Of a DNA stretch of 39,246 bases, positions 32,313-38,771 are shown one piece after another. Each line of letters starts with the position of its first letter. The stretch's first letter is position 1. Under the pieces are notes generated by a model, which worked only from the letters and a program-made list of their open reading frames with translations, made no database searches and was not told where the DNA came from. The translations under genes were made by a program, and so were the position numbers. Origin of the DNA: a virus; IMG/VR virus record IMGVR_UViG_3300018080_000325, positions 1-39,246 of that record; one strand, given 5' to 3'.

Positions 32313-32676
32313 TCGGGATTGCTTGACTTTGTGTGGAAAAACTAAAGAGGAACGGATTGTTTATCTTCACCCAACTTTGAAAAAATTACTTGAATGGTTC
32401 CGGCCTGAGAATGTCAAGCTCAACAATCTTGTTATTGATAAAATAGGCGATTATCTAACTAAACGCTTCTTAGAGGCTTTCAAATCGCTTGAAATAAATA
32501 AAAAGGGTGGAGTGCATTTACTCAGGCATTCAATAGCGACTTATTTGCTTGAAATCGGAAACGATATTCGGATCGTGCAGGCGATCCTCGGTCACAAGGA
32601 CATTAAGACCACGCAAATCTATACCCACATAGTTTTAAACCACCAAAAGCAGGCATTTGATAAAGTCAAATTCTAA
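32281..32676 (+). pseudogene. Tyrosine recombinase (integrase) C-terminal remnant
   Basis: Read in the frame [71 protein letters not shown]. The HxxR, GH and final Tyr of tyrosine recombinases are present. The N-terminal domains and the first catalytic Arg (normally just before 'GLTW') are missing. The remnant joins the end of the repressor at an A4G5 tract, in a +1 frame, with no start codon. It is very unlikely to work alone. It may be what is left after a deletion that brought the CRISPR region next to the switch. Confidence 0.8.
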
Positions 32677-32699
32677 ACCTCAAAATTTTTCAGTGAAAA

Positions 32700-33121
32700 T
32701 AACTAAAAAATTCAATTTTTTTCCATTTCCCCCTTGACAAATAAGAAAAATATTGATATACTGTATTAACTTATTTTCGTCGAAAATGATACGCTCATTG
32801 AAAATTGCGAAAAATCGTTATTGAGTTAAGTTTAATATTTCCTACGAACTAACTAAAAATGCGCTAAGTGTTTTCGATTTTTTAAAAATTCGATTTTCCC
32901 ACATTTTAATTATCTGATTATAAATTAGTTACGAAGAAAAACGCTGTAACCAGGTTAGCGCAAAAGTTGAACTTCGAGAATTATATTGAACTTAGCTCAA
33001 AAAACGGTAAAAAGTTAAGTCGATTTTGGAGCGATTTTTGTGCTAAAAATTTAGCAGAAAAAGGGGGTTAGCTAAATGCTATTGCTAAGTTACTGTTTTT
33101 TAAAGGCGAAAAAAGGGGTAG
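32700..33121 (+). promoter_or_regulatory. CRISPR leader
   Basis: No gene. TTGACA at 32734-32739, 17 bases, TATACT at 32757-32762 form a strong promoter reading into the array. The remaining 350 bases are AT rich and repeat GCTAA/TTAGC words (GCGCTAA near 32860, GTTAGCGC near 32952, TGCTAAAAATTTAGCA near 33041) and TTTTCGA words. The leader is longer than a typical 100-200 base leader. Confidence 0.65.
32734..32762 (+). promoter_or_regulatory. CRISPR array promoter
   Basis: TTGACA, a 17-base spacer, then TATACT. Start of the precursor RNA is expected near 32769, about 350 bases before repeat 1. Confidence 0.6.
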
Positions 33122-33824
33122 GTCAGAATTTCCCTAACACCAGCGGAGGGATTGAGACTTGCCCCATTTTTCGTGCGGATACAATCCTCTAGCTTGGTCA
33201 GAATTTCCCTAACACCAGCGGAGGGATTGAGACGGAGGGAGTGGGCGTATTCCGCCCGTTGCTTTTGGAGGTCAGAATTTCCCTAACACCAGCGGAGGGA
33301 TTGAGACCGTATTAAAACGGATAACAAGAGAAGGGGGGTCGTCCAGTCAGAATTTCCCTAACACCAGCGGAGGGATTGAGACTCCGTGATCATATATTCC
33401 ATCGCATCCGACACAGATAGGTCAGAATTTCCCTAACACCAGCGGAGGGATTGAGACCTTTGGTAATTTATTTAGAAATAAGTATTGATTAGCAGTCAGA
33501 ATTTCCCTAACACCAGCGGAGGGATTGAGACGTATGTAAAAGACTTATAAAGAATGTGTTTGGTCCAATGGTCAGAATTTCCCTAACACCAGCGGAGGGA
33601 TTGAGACCTTGCAATCAGTAATTTGCGCTGATTTAATATTGGGCGTCAGAATTTCCCTAACACCAGCGGAGGGATTGAGACTAAAACAGCCTCCTTTTCC
33701 TACTTTAATGTTTACTACGTCAGAATTTCCCTAACACCAGCGGAGGGATTGAGACCCATATGTACACCTCGCAGGGCGACATGGCATTAATTGTCAGAAT
33801 TTCCCTAACACCAGCGGAGGGATT
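33122..33824 (+). CRISPR. CRISPR array 1: 37-bp repeat, 10 repeats, 9 spacers
   Basis: Repeats of 37 bp begin GTCAGAATTTCCCTAACACC and end GGAGGGATTGAGAC; a TCCCT/AGGGA stem lies inside. Repeat starts: 33122, 33197, 33271, 33346, 33421, 33495, 33571, 33645, 33719 and a last one at 33793 that loses its GAGAC end (decayed terminal repeat). Spacers are 37-39 bp and all different. The end decay and the ATTGAGAC-type 3' handle give a plus orientation with the leader on the left. The repeat type looks like class 1 (type I or III). No cas gene is present. Confidence 0.97.
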
Positions 33825-34046
33825 TCTAAGTCATTGCCTCGCTTGATAGAGGATTGCGACATCGTCGTCCGAGATAGTTTTTTTGATGATTTTACCGTGT
33901 CAGAATTTAAGCCTCGCTTGATAGAGGATCAAAATCCAGTAAAAAAGTCGTCGATCCCCTGGGAATTTTACACGACCGGAGATCGACGACGATTTTCTCA
34001 TTTTCAAGGTATTTAAACCCTTGTTTTTTATTACCTGATTTGGTGG
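33825..34046. other. Inter-array region with direct repeat, repeat relic and hairpin
   Basis: No convincing gene. GCCTCGCTTGATAGAGGAT occurs at 33836-33854 and 33911-33929, exactly 75 bp apart, one repeat-spacer unit. GTCAGAATTT, the first ten bases of the array-1 repeat, recurs at 33899. A perfect 10-bp inverted repeat GTCGTCGATC/GATCGACGAC spans 33947-33990. It serves as the short leader of array 2 or is a decayed array piece. Confidence 0.7.
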
Positions 34047-34333
34047 GTATTAATCGGACTATTATAGGATTGAAACCCGTGATTTTGTACTGATTTTCTG
34101 ATTTAGCCATGTATTAATCGGACTATTATAGGATTGAAACTGGTAGTCCTTTCCCATGCGCACAAAAAGCTGTTACTGTATTAATCGGACTATTATAGGA
34201 TTGAAACGCATATCACTGTTTTTCGTATCATCAGCCCACCGGGTATTAATCGGACTATTATAGGATTGAAACGTGAATCAGGTTCGAGCGTGGCCTTTTT
34301 TGTTTGAAGTATTAATCGGACTATTTTAGGATA
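34047..34333 (+). CRISPR. CRISPR array 2: 30-bp repeat, 5 repeats, 4 spacers
   Basis: Repeat begins GTATTAATCGGACTATTATA and ends GGATTGAAAC, a handle common in type I-B and III systems. Starts: 34047, 34111, 34178, 34243 and a decayed one at 34309 (one mismatch, lost end). Spacers are 34-37 bp. Spacer 1, read on the other strand, begins ATGGCTAAATCAGAAAATCA, like the start of a gene. The repeat is unrelated to array 1. No adjacent cas gene. Confidence 0.97.
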
Positions 34334-34363
34334 AAGGGATGCCTTCTCAAGTATCCCTTTTTT
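34333..34363 (+). terminator. Intrinsic terminator ending the CRISPR transcript
   Basis: AAAGGGAT/ATCCCTTT stem around a 12-base loop, followed by a T-run, starting at the decayed last repeat. It would end a transcript covering one or both arrays. Confidence 0.8.
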
Positions 34364-34412
34364 ATTATCCGGGGAATTAAATACCAATTCTGAATAATTG
34401 TTTAAAAATTAC

Positions 34413-34527
34413 TTGACTTTTAATTCAAAATTTGATATAATTAAACATAGCTTATTACAAGCCTCCTGATGTGTTGGATTAGAGACCGGACGTTTCCCGG
34501 CAAGAATGGCGTCCGGTTTTATTTTTT
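34413..34527 (+). ncRNA. Predicted ~80-nt RNA with strong promoter and terminator
   Basis: TTGACT (34413-34418), 17 bases, TATAAT (34436-34441) is close to consensus. ACCGGACG/CGTCCGGT followed by TTTTATTTTTT ends the unit near 34527. No open frame with a ribosome site lies in the 80 bases between. Either a small RNA or a promoter kept silent by an early terminator. Confidence 0.6.
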
Positions 34528-34563
34528 GTTTTAGGAGTTAAATAACAGTTTTAAATAATACAT

Positions 34564-34635
34564 TGCGGGTTGGTTCAGTAGTAGAACGCTGGTCTCATAA
34601 GCCAGAGATCATCGGTGCAAATCCGATACCCGCAT
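34564..34635 (+). tRNA. tRNA-Met(CAT) or tRNA-Ile2(CAT)
   Basis: Full cloverleaf: acceptor TGCGGGT/ACCCGCA, D stem GTTC/GAAC, anticodon stem CTGGT/GCCAG with loop CTCATAA (anticodon CAT), variable AGATC, T stem ATCGG/CCGAT with loop TGCAAAT. CCA is not encoded. The T loop and the short D loop without GG are atypical, as seen in other phage tRNAs. Whether it is elongator Met or Ile2 cannot be settled from sequence. Confidence 0.85.
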
Positions 34636-34733
34636 CTAAGAGTAGGGGAGGCCAAGCCCCTTAAATGAAATCCAAGTTTTTTTAAAATCAATCAGACCTT
34701 TCTTTTTTTTCATATATTACTTGGAATTCATTT

Positions 34734-34777
34734 AGCCCGTGCGAGTTACTTGGCCGTTACTTTCACGGGCTTTTTTA
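34734..34777 (+). terminator. Intrinsic terminator before the 89-residue gene
   Basis: AGCCCGTG/CACGGGCT stem, then TTTTTTATTT. A TATATT box lies at 34713-34718 but without a good -35. It stands 40 bases before the next start, again a terminator in front of a gene. Confidence 0.7.
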
Positions 34778-34818
34778 TTTTAGGTCACTTTTATTTAATT
34801 ATTAACACTGGAGGCAAT

Positions 34819-35088
34819 ATGGAAAAGAAACAAGTCAATAAAAAGCATTTTACTGCAAATCAAGTAAAAGAATTAGTATGGGAAAACGAAGTCGAAAGAA
34901 CCGAGGGTGAAAATCGCAGATGGTCACGAACAATCACTTCCATCATTAAATTTGGAGGAAAGTATTATTCAGTTTATTGGGAGCAAGGACTAACTGAAAT
35001 GCAGGAAAACGAATACGAAGATCAAAATGCTCCCGAGGTAAAGCAAGTTGAAGAAACGATTACCGTGAAAAAATGGATTGCAGTTTAA
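34819..35088 (+). CDS. Small hypothetical protein
   Basis: 89 residues from the ATG at 34819 (MEKKQVNKKHFTANQVKELV) with GGAGGCAAT upstream; a longer in-frame reading runs back through the terminator and is not credible. It is highly charged, with a WSRTITSIIKFGGKYYSVYW core and an acidic C-terminal half. It resembles short phage proteins of unknown role found before replication genes. No family recognised. Confidence 0.65.
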   Translation: MEKKQVNKKHFTANQVKELVWENEVERTEGENRRWSRTITSIIKFGGKYYSVYWEQGLTEMQENEYEDQNAPEVKQVEETITVKKWIAV

Positions 35089-35121
35089 GATCAACGCCAG
35101 CCGGAGCGAATCCGGCTATAT

Positions 35122-35202
35122 CCCGTTGAACCTTGCGCAAGTGGGGGAGATGGCAAGGCGAAATAATAAGCCTTCCGGGTTCGAATCCTGGCGACGGGGC
35201 CA
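35122..35202 (+). tRNA. tRNA-like element with encoded CCA, anticodon arm abnormal
   Basis: CCCGTTG pairs with CGACGGG over seven bases; T arm CCGGG-TTCGAAT-CCTGG, discriminator G and CCA are normal. A Leu/Tyr-like D-arm stretch (AAGTGGGGGAGATGGCAAGG) is present. The would-be anticodon arm AAGGC/GCCTT has a 10-base loop and there is no variable region, so no anticodon can be named. A 7-bp hairpin lies just upstream (35099-35117). Probably a collapsed tRNA-Leu or a tRNA mimic. Confidence 0.5.
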
Positions 35203-35226
35203 GACAACCAAACCAGCGAGGACAAA

Positions 35227-35436
35227 TTGACACAGACAGACGCAATCAAGCGACTATTGCAAAAGTATTTCTATATTACGGATAAAGGCGAAATCGATTG
35301 GAGATTAAGCGAAACATTCACACTTGACCGGGTTGATCCTGAACTTGCCGGAAAACTGTCTGAATATTTATCCTGGGAACAAAAGCGCGATCGAAAAATG
35401 GCGCTTAAAATGCAACGGGAGGGGGTTATAGCATGA
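35227..35436 (+). CDS. Small hypothetical protein, TTG start
   Basis: 69 residues, MTQTDAIKRLLQKYFYITDK, LSEYLSWEQKRDRKMALKMQ. The start TTG at 35227 follows GCGAGGACAAA. It is helical and charged, with no Cys or membrane segment. It overlaps the next gene by four bases (ATGA). No family recognised. Confidence 0.55.
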   Translation: MTQTDAIKRLLQKYFYITDKGEIDWRLSETFTLDRVDPELAGKLSEYLSWEQKRDRKMALKMQREGVIA

Positions 35437-35684
35437 TAAATTATCACACTTGCAAAGATGGAAAAAAAATAAAAATATCCGAACTGGAAACCGATCACCT
35501 GGTTAATATAATCAAAATGATTATTCAGAAATCAAAGGACGGTTTAAAAGTTCGCTGGGGATGCGGCGGTTCGCTGGCATCTGATTTTGATTATGATGAA
35601 AATATCCTATACGGTGAAGCCGCCTTAAAACGCATGAATTATGATGCATACGTTACCGAGCTTGCAAATAAAGGGAAAGTTTAA
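35433..35684 (+). CDS. Small hypothetical protein
   Basis: 83 residues, MINYHTCKDGKKIKISELET, KVRWGCGGSLASDFDYDENI. It starts in an ATGA overlap after GGGAGGGGGTTATAGC. Mixed alpha/beta and acidic at the C-terminus. It ends 18 bases before the palindromic promoter at 35702. Function unknown. Confidence 0.6.
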   Translation: MINYHTCKDGKKIKISELETDHLVNIIKMIIQKSKDGLKVRWGCGGSLASDFDYDENILYGEAALKRMNYDAYVTELANKGKV

Positions 35685-35701
35685 AGTGATTAACATTTCA
35701 C

Positions 35702-35740
35702 TTGACATTTACAGGAAAATTTGCTATCTTGTAAATGTCA
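35702..35740 (+). promoter_or_regulatory. Promoter buried in a 10-bp palindrome
   Basis: TTGACA (35702-35707), 17 bases, TATCTT (35725-35730). The -35 lies in TGACATTTAC, which is repeated inverted as GTAAATGTCA at 35731-35740, so a dimeric repressor could cover the promoter. Strong operator candidate. Confidence 0.65.
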
Positions 35741-35760
35741 AAACAAATACCAGGGTAATG

Positions 35761-35785
35761 TCCGGGCCTTACGCGGATTTTTTTG
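35761..35785 (+). terminator. Weak terminator after the palindromic promoter
   Basis: TCCG/CGGA stem (five pairs counting one G-T) with TTTTTTT. It would give a transcript of only about 45 bases from the promoter at 35702. Confidence 0.45.
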
Positions 35786-35810
35786 TTTCGAAAATTCCAT
35801 AAAATTTAAT

Positions 35811-35901
35811 AAGGCTATTGTCTGAGTTGCCGATTACCCGCGAGGGCCGGGGCGCGTTCCTGTTATTTGGCGTTGACACAACTCATTCAATAGCCTTTTT
35901 T
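35811..35901 (+). ncRNA. Structured RNA ending in an intrinsic terminator
   Basis: AAGGCTATTG (35811) pairs with CAATAGCCTT (to 35897) over ten bases. TGAGTTG (35823) pairs with CAACTCA (35879) over seven more. The inside is GC rich (CGCGAGGGCCGGGGCGCG region) and can fold further. TTTTTT follows at once. Long nested pairing without an open frame suggests a regulatory leader or free RNA. The downstream gene starts at 35937. Confidence 0.6.
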
Positions 35902-35936
35902 GGTTTACGGTCATAACATAACAGGAGATTCAAACC

Positions 35937-36086
35937 ATGAAAAATCAAACCGAAAAACAGAATTCCACAACTGAACAAAAGCAATTAACCGCCTTGTTAC
36001 TGGCAGCAACCATTGACCGGGTGATGGCTAATGACCCGAGTCAAAAAGCAAAATTAATATCTGAATTAGTGACCGGTTTAAAATAG
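35937..36086 (+). CDS. 49-residue hypothetical protein
   Basis: ATG at 35937 follows ACAGGAGATTCAAACC, a clear ribosome site. The product MKNQTEKQNSTTEQKQLTAL, LLAATIDRVMANDPSQKAKL, ISELVTGLK has a Gln/Thr-rich arm and an amphipathic helix. It is bounded by two terminators. It could be a small regulator, for example of the replication operon. No family recognised. Confidence 0.6.
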   Translation: MKNQTEKQNSTTEQKQLTALLLAATIDRVMANDPSQKAKLISELVTGLK

Positions 36087-36094
36087 GGTGGAGG

Positions 36095-36119
36095 AGCCGC
36101 CATTATCGGCGGCTTTTTC
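36095..36119 (+). terminator. Intrinsic terminator
   Basis: AGCCGCC/GGCGGCT with a six-base loop and TTTTTCT, directly after the 49-residue gene. Confidence 0.8.
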
Positions 36120-36130
36120 TGGTATTGAAA

Positions 36131-36163
36131 GTTAATTAACAGTTTAAATAAATCAATTATAAT
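36131..36163 (+). promoter_or_regulatory. Probable replication-operon promoter
   Basis: TATAAT at 36158-36163; the -35 is poor. GTTAATTAACAGTTTAAATA just upstream resembles GTTAAATAACAGTTTTAAAT at 34537, so a shared activator box is likely. Confidence 0.5.
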
Positions 36164-36188
36164 CGGAATTTAAACCGAAGGGAATCAA

Positions 36189-37049
36189 ATGAAGTATTCA
36201 ATTTTAATTAATCAACTTGCCTGGTTACATTATTACCCAGAAGCACGGGCACAGCACGCTATCATTTTTGATTCAATAAAAAGTATCTGTAATTCGGCAA
36301 GTTCAAAAATAATAAGAACATCTGACGGCTATACTTATATTTCATCAAAATTGATTCTCGATGAAAATCCTATTTTACATTTAACATCAAAGGGAAGTGT
36401 AACGAAAATTATTCAGGAGCTTAAAGACTGGAAATTAATTGATTATCAAACTATTGAACAAAAAAATTATTATAGGCTTACTGAGGAGTCTGAAAAGCTT
36501 GACCGTTCAAAAAATGACGACCTGTTCAAAATATTGAACAGTACCGTTCAAAATATTGAACAGGAACCGTTCAATAAAATGAACCGATCATATAATAAAG
36601 ATCAATCAAATTATAATAATCCTATAAATAATATTTCGCCTTCCGGCTCAAATCAAAAATCAAAAGCAGAAATTAATGCTGAATGGTTTGAAACTGTTTT
36701 TTGGCCTGCATACCCAGCACGAAAAGGAATAAAGCAAGGTAAGAAAAAAGCAAAACAATGGGTTATTAAAAATTTAAATGGTGATGCAAATTTTATAATG
36801 ACCGGAGTTAATAATTATTCTAAAAGTGAAGTTGTTTTAAAAGGTTTTGCAATGGATGCATATCGCTTTTTGCTTAACGCTGAATTTGAAGCATGGCAAA
36901 AACCGGAAACAGTTAATCAATCGAAAGGAAACAACCAACATGCAGGAAACGCAAACAACGGACGCGGCGGATTTAACTACTATGACTCAGATCACTCAAT
37001 TTCTCCCGAAGAGCTTGCAAAGCTTAAGGCAAAAACTATCAAGCTCTGA
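36189..37049 (+). CDS. Replication initiation protein (lambda O-like)
   Basis: 286 residues. The N-terminal 110 residues form a winged helix (FDSIKSICNSASSKIIRTSD, GYTYISSKLILDENPILHLT, GSVTKIIQELKDWKLIDYQT). The middle is Asn/Ser-rich. The C-terminal part has WFETVFWPAYPARKGIKQGK, KKAKQWVIKNLNG, a motif common to phage replication initiators. It precedes a DnaC-like loader in an overlapping frame. The origin may lie inside the Asn-rich middle, as in lambda O. GAAGGGAATCAA gives the ribosome site. Confidence 0.8.
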   Translation: MKYSILINQLAWLHYYPEARAQHAIIFDSIKSICNSASSKIIRTSDGYTYISSKLILDENPILHLTSKGSVTKIIQELKDWKLIDYQTIEQKNYYRLTEESEKLDRSKNDDLFKILNSTVQNIEQEPFNKMNRSYNKDQSNYNNPINNISPSGSNQKSKAEINAEWFETVFWPAYPARKGIKQGKKKAKQWVIKNLNGDANFIMTGVNNYSKSEVVLKGFAMDAYRFLLNAEFEAWQKPETVNQSKGNNQHAGNANNGRGGFNYYDSDHSISPEELAKLKAKTIKL

Positions 37050-37791
37050 TTGCAAAGAACATTCACGAAAATGCTTTTCGTGCGGATGCCAGGAGCTTGA
37101 TTTTGTTAACGAGAACCTGGTTGTCATAAATGACCTGAGTTTTATTTATCCTGATACGACCCGGCTTTATTGCAAAAAATGTATTTCAAATGCACAAAAT
37201 CAAAATAAGCTTAATTATTTAGAAGTACTTGCAAAACAACCGAGCCGCGTAATGAGTCGTTTAAACATTCCTGAACGCTATTTGTTTTCTACTTTTGAAA
37301 ACTATCAAGGCAAAATAGGAATTAAAGCAGGATTAACAGACAAGATCGCCGGCAAAACACAAAAGAATTTTTTCCTGATTCACGGACGAAACGGAACCGG
37401 AAAAACGCATCTGGCCGTAGCATCAATTTTATTCATTTTGCAACAAACGAAAGTTTACTATAGCCGGGTGAAATTTATCCGGCTTAAACACCTGATTGAA
37501 AAAATCAAGTCTGCAAAGGACAACGCAAACCGGACATTTTCGAAACAAGATTTTGAGAAAGTGAAAATTTTGATTGTTGATGATCTATTATCAACAAGCT
37601 TTGACTCATGGGCGCTTGACATTTTTGCTGACATTCTGGATACGCGATACGGCAACACTTCCACGCTATCAGTTTTTACAACTGATGTATCAATACAAAA
37701 TCTTTACGAAGTGTTCGGAAAACGAATTGCAACCCGGCTAACGTCCGGTTTTATTTACGAAACAACTGGGGAAAACAGGAGGTTACGCTAA
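36940..37791 (+). CDS. DnaC-like helicase loader ATPase
   Basis: 283 residues from the ATG at 36940 (AAAGGAAA upstream); it overlaps the initiator by 110 bases. An N-terminal zinc knuckle (CFSCGCQEL, LYCKKC) is followed by Walker A HGRNGTGKTHLAVASILFIL, Walker B FEKVKILIVDDLLS and a sensor region VFTTDVS. These are typical of DnaC/IstB-type AAA+ loaders. It would place host DnaB at the phage origin. Confidence 0.85.
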   Translation: MQETQTTDAADLTTMTQITQFLPKSLQSLRQKLSSSDCKEHSRKCFSCGCQELDFVNENLVVINDLSFIYPDTTRLYCKKCISNAQNQNKLNYLEVLAKQPSRVMSRLNIPERYLFSTFENYQGKIGIKAGLTDKIAGKTQKNFFLIHGRNGTGKTHLAVASILFILQQTKVYYSRVKFIRLKHLIEKIKSAKDNANRTFSKQDFEKVKILIVDDLLSTSFDSWALDIFADILDTRYGNTSTLSVFTTDVSIQNLYEVFGKRIATRLTSGFIYETTGENRRLR

Positions 37792-37895
37792 TGAACGACT
37801 ACGATCCAGTGCCAGACAGCGACGGCTTAATCGTAGCTATACTGTTTTTGGCATTATTAATAATTTTAATGATTTTAGGTAGAATATTTTTATAA
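37791..37895 (+). CDS. 34-residue membrane protein
   Basis: Starts in a TAATG overlap after GGAGGTTACGC. MNDYDPVPDSDGLIVAILFL, ALLIILMILGRIFL is a short acidic N-terminus followed by one membrane helix. It is translated with the helicase loader. Too short for family assignment. Confidence 0.6.
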   Translation: MNDYDPVPDSDGLIVAILFLALLIILMILGRIFL

Positions 37896-37903
37896 GATGA
37901 ACT

Positions 37904-38224
37904 ATGAAAAAATCAAAAAAAGCTAAAACAAGACAATTAGATATTTTTAAAAATCCTGATTTTCAGAAAAAACAAATCGAACCCGTTATGGGTGAAATTT
38001 GGCGCGTAGTCAAGGAAATACAGAGATTTCAAGATAATTATCAATATGCAGGAAACGATTTTGCTTGGTGGAGGTCCCGTTTTCAAAATTACCAGGGACT
38101 TGCATCAACAACAATTCCCAAAAATAAGTGGCTGAAAATAGAAATGAATGAAGATTTATTTCGGTTAATTTGGAATCTATATGAAAATGAAATATGTAGA
38201 ATGCCATACGACAGGAGGTACTAA
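37904..38224 (+). CDS. Hypothetical protein with N-terminal basic arm
   Basis: 106 residues, MKKSKKAKTRQLDIFKNPDF, QYAGNDFAWWRSRFQNYQGL. The N-terminus ends in QLDIF, which resembles a beta-clamp (DnaN) binding motif (QLxLF type). The rest is Trp/Phe rich. It ends in a one-base overlap with the Dam methylase start. It lies among replication genes, so a clamp-binding partner is a plausible idea. Confidence 0.55.
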   Translation: MKKSKKAKTRQLDIFKNPDFQKKQIEPVMGEIWRVVKEIQRFQDNYQYAGNDFAWWRSRFQNYQGLASTTIPKNKWLKIEMNEDLFRLIWNLYENEICRMPYDRRY

Positions 38225-38754
38225 TGACCAACCATCAATTAATTAACCAGACTTCCGGAAAAACAGAATACTACACGCCTCCCGAAATAGTGGAGGCAGC
38301 GCGCGCGTTAATGGGAAGCATCGACTTGGATCCGGCAAGCAGCAAGCGCGCGAACAAAACGATCAAGGCAAATCAATTTTTTACCGAGCAAGAAAATGGT
38401 CTTGATCATCCCTGGTTCGGTAACGTCTGGATGAATCATCCGTTTTTACGCGAAACCAACAAGCTTTGGATTGAAAACATAATACGCGAATATGAAGTCA
38501 GGCATGTTGTTCAAGCATGCTGTATTACATTTGCAAGTACTTCCGAAAAGTGGTTTCAACCATTGCTTAATTTTCCTCAATGCTATTTATCACCCCGGAC
38601 AAATTACTATTTGCCGGACAGTACGAAAAAAAAGGGAGTGACTAAGGGGAGTGTTGTAACCTTTTTACCACCCAGAAATCAGAATTACTTTGAAACAATA
38701 GGAAAATTTAGAAAGCATTTTTGTAAGCACGGGAAAATAATGCTCCCATACTGA
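38224..38754 (+). CDS. dam: Phage DNA N6-adenine methyltransferase (Dam family)
   Basis: 176 residues. EYYTPPEIVEAARALMGSID, LDPASSKRANKTIKANQFFT, WFGNVWMNHPFLRETNKLWI match the phage N6-adenine methylase family (PF05869). The catalytic NPPY/F box is NHPF here, a variant. CITFASTSEKWFQPLLNFPQ, CYLSPRTNYYLPDS follow. It probably methylates GATC-like sites. Its presence with mom recalls Mu, where Dam methylation controls mom. AGGAGGTACTA gives a strong ribosome site. Confidence 0.85.
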   Translation: MTNHQLINQTSGKTEYYTPPEIVEAARALMGSIDLDPASSKRANKTIKANQFFTEQENGLDHPWFGNVWMNHPFLRETNKLWIENIIREYEVRHVVQACCITFASTSEKWFQPLLNFPQCYLSPRTNYYLPDSTKKKGVTKGSVVTFLPPRNQNYFETIGKFRKHFCKHGKIMLPY

Positions 38755-38771
38755 AAATTTTTAGGTGAATC

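Noticed and set aside
33834-34016. 60-codon plus frame between the CRISPR arrays with two PRLIED repeats
   Set aside because: It has no ribosome site, starts at TTG, and the repeated peptide simply reflects the 19-bp direct DNA repeat.
33907-34387. Minus-strand frames across CRISPR array 2
   Set aside because: They consist of translated repeats and spacers (NPIIVRLIP is the repeat itself).
35060-35245. Small minus ORF with APSPGFEPG
   Set aside because: This is the typical antisense translation of a tRNA; it marks the tRNA-like element, not a protein.
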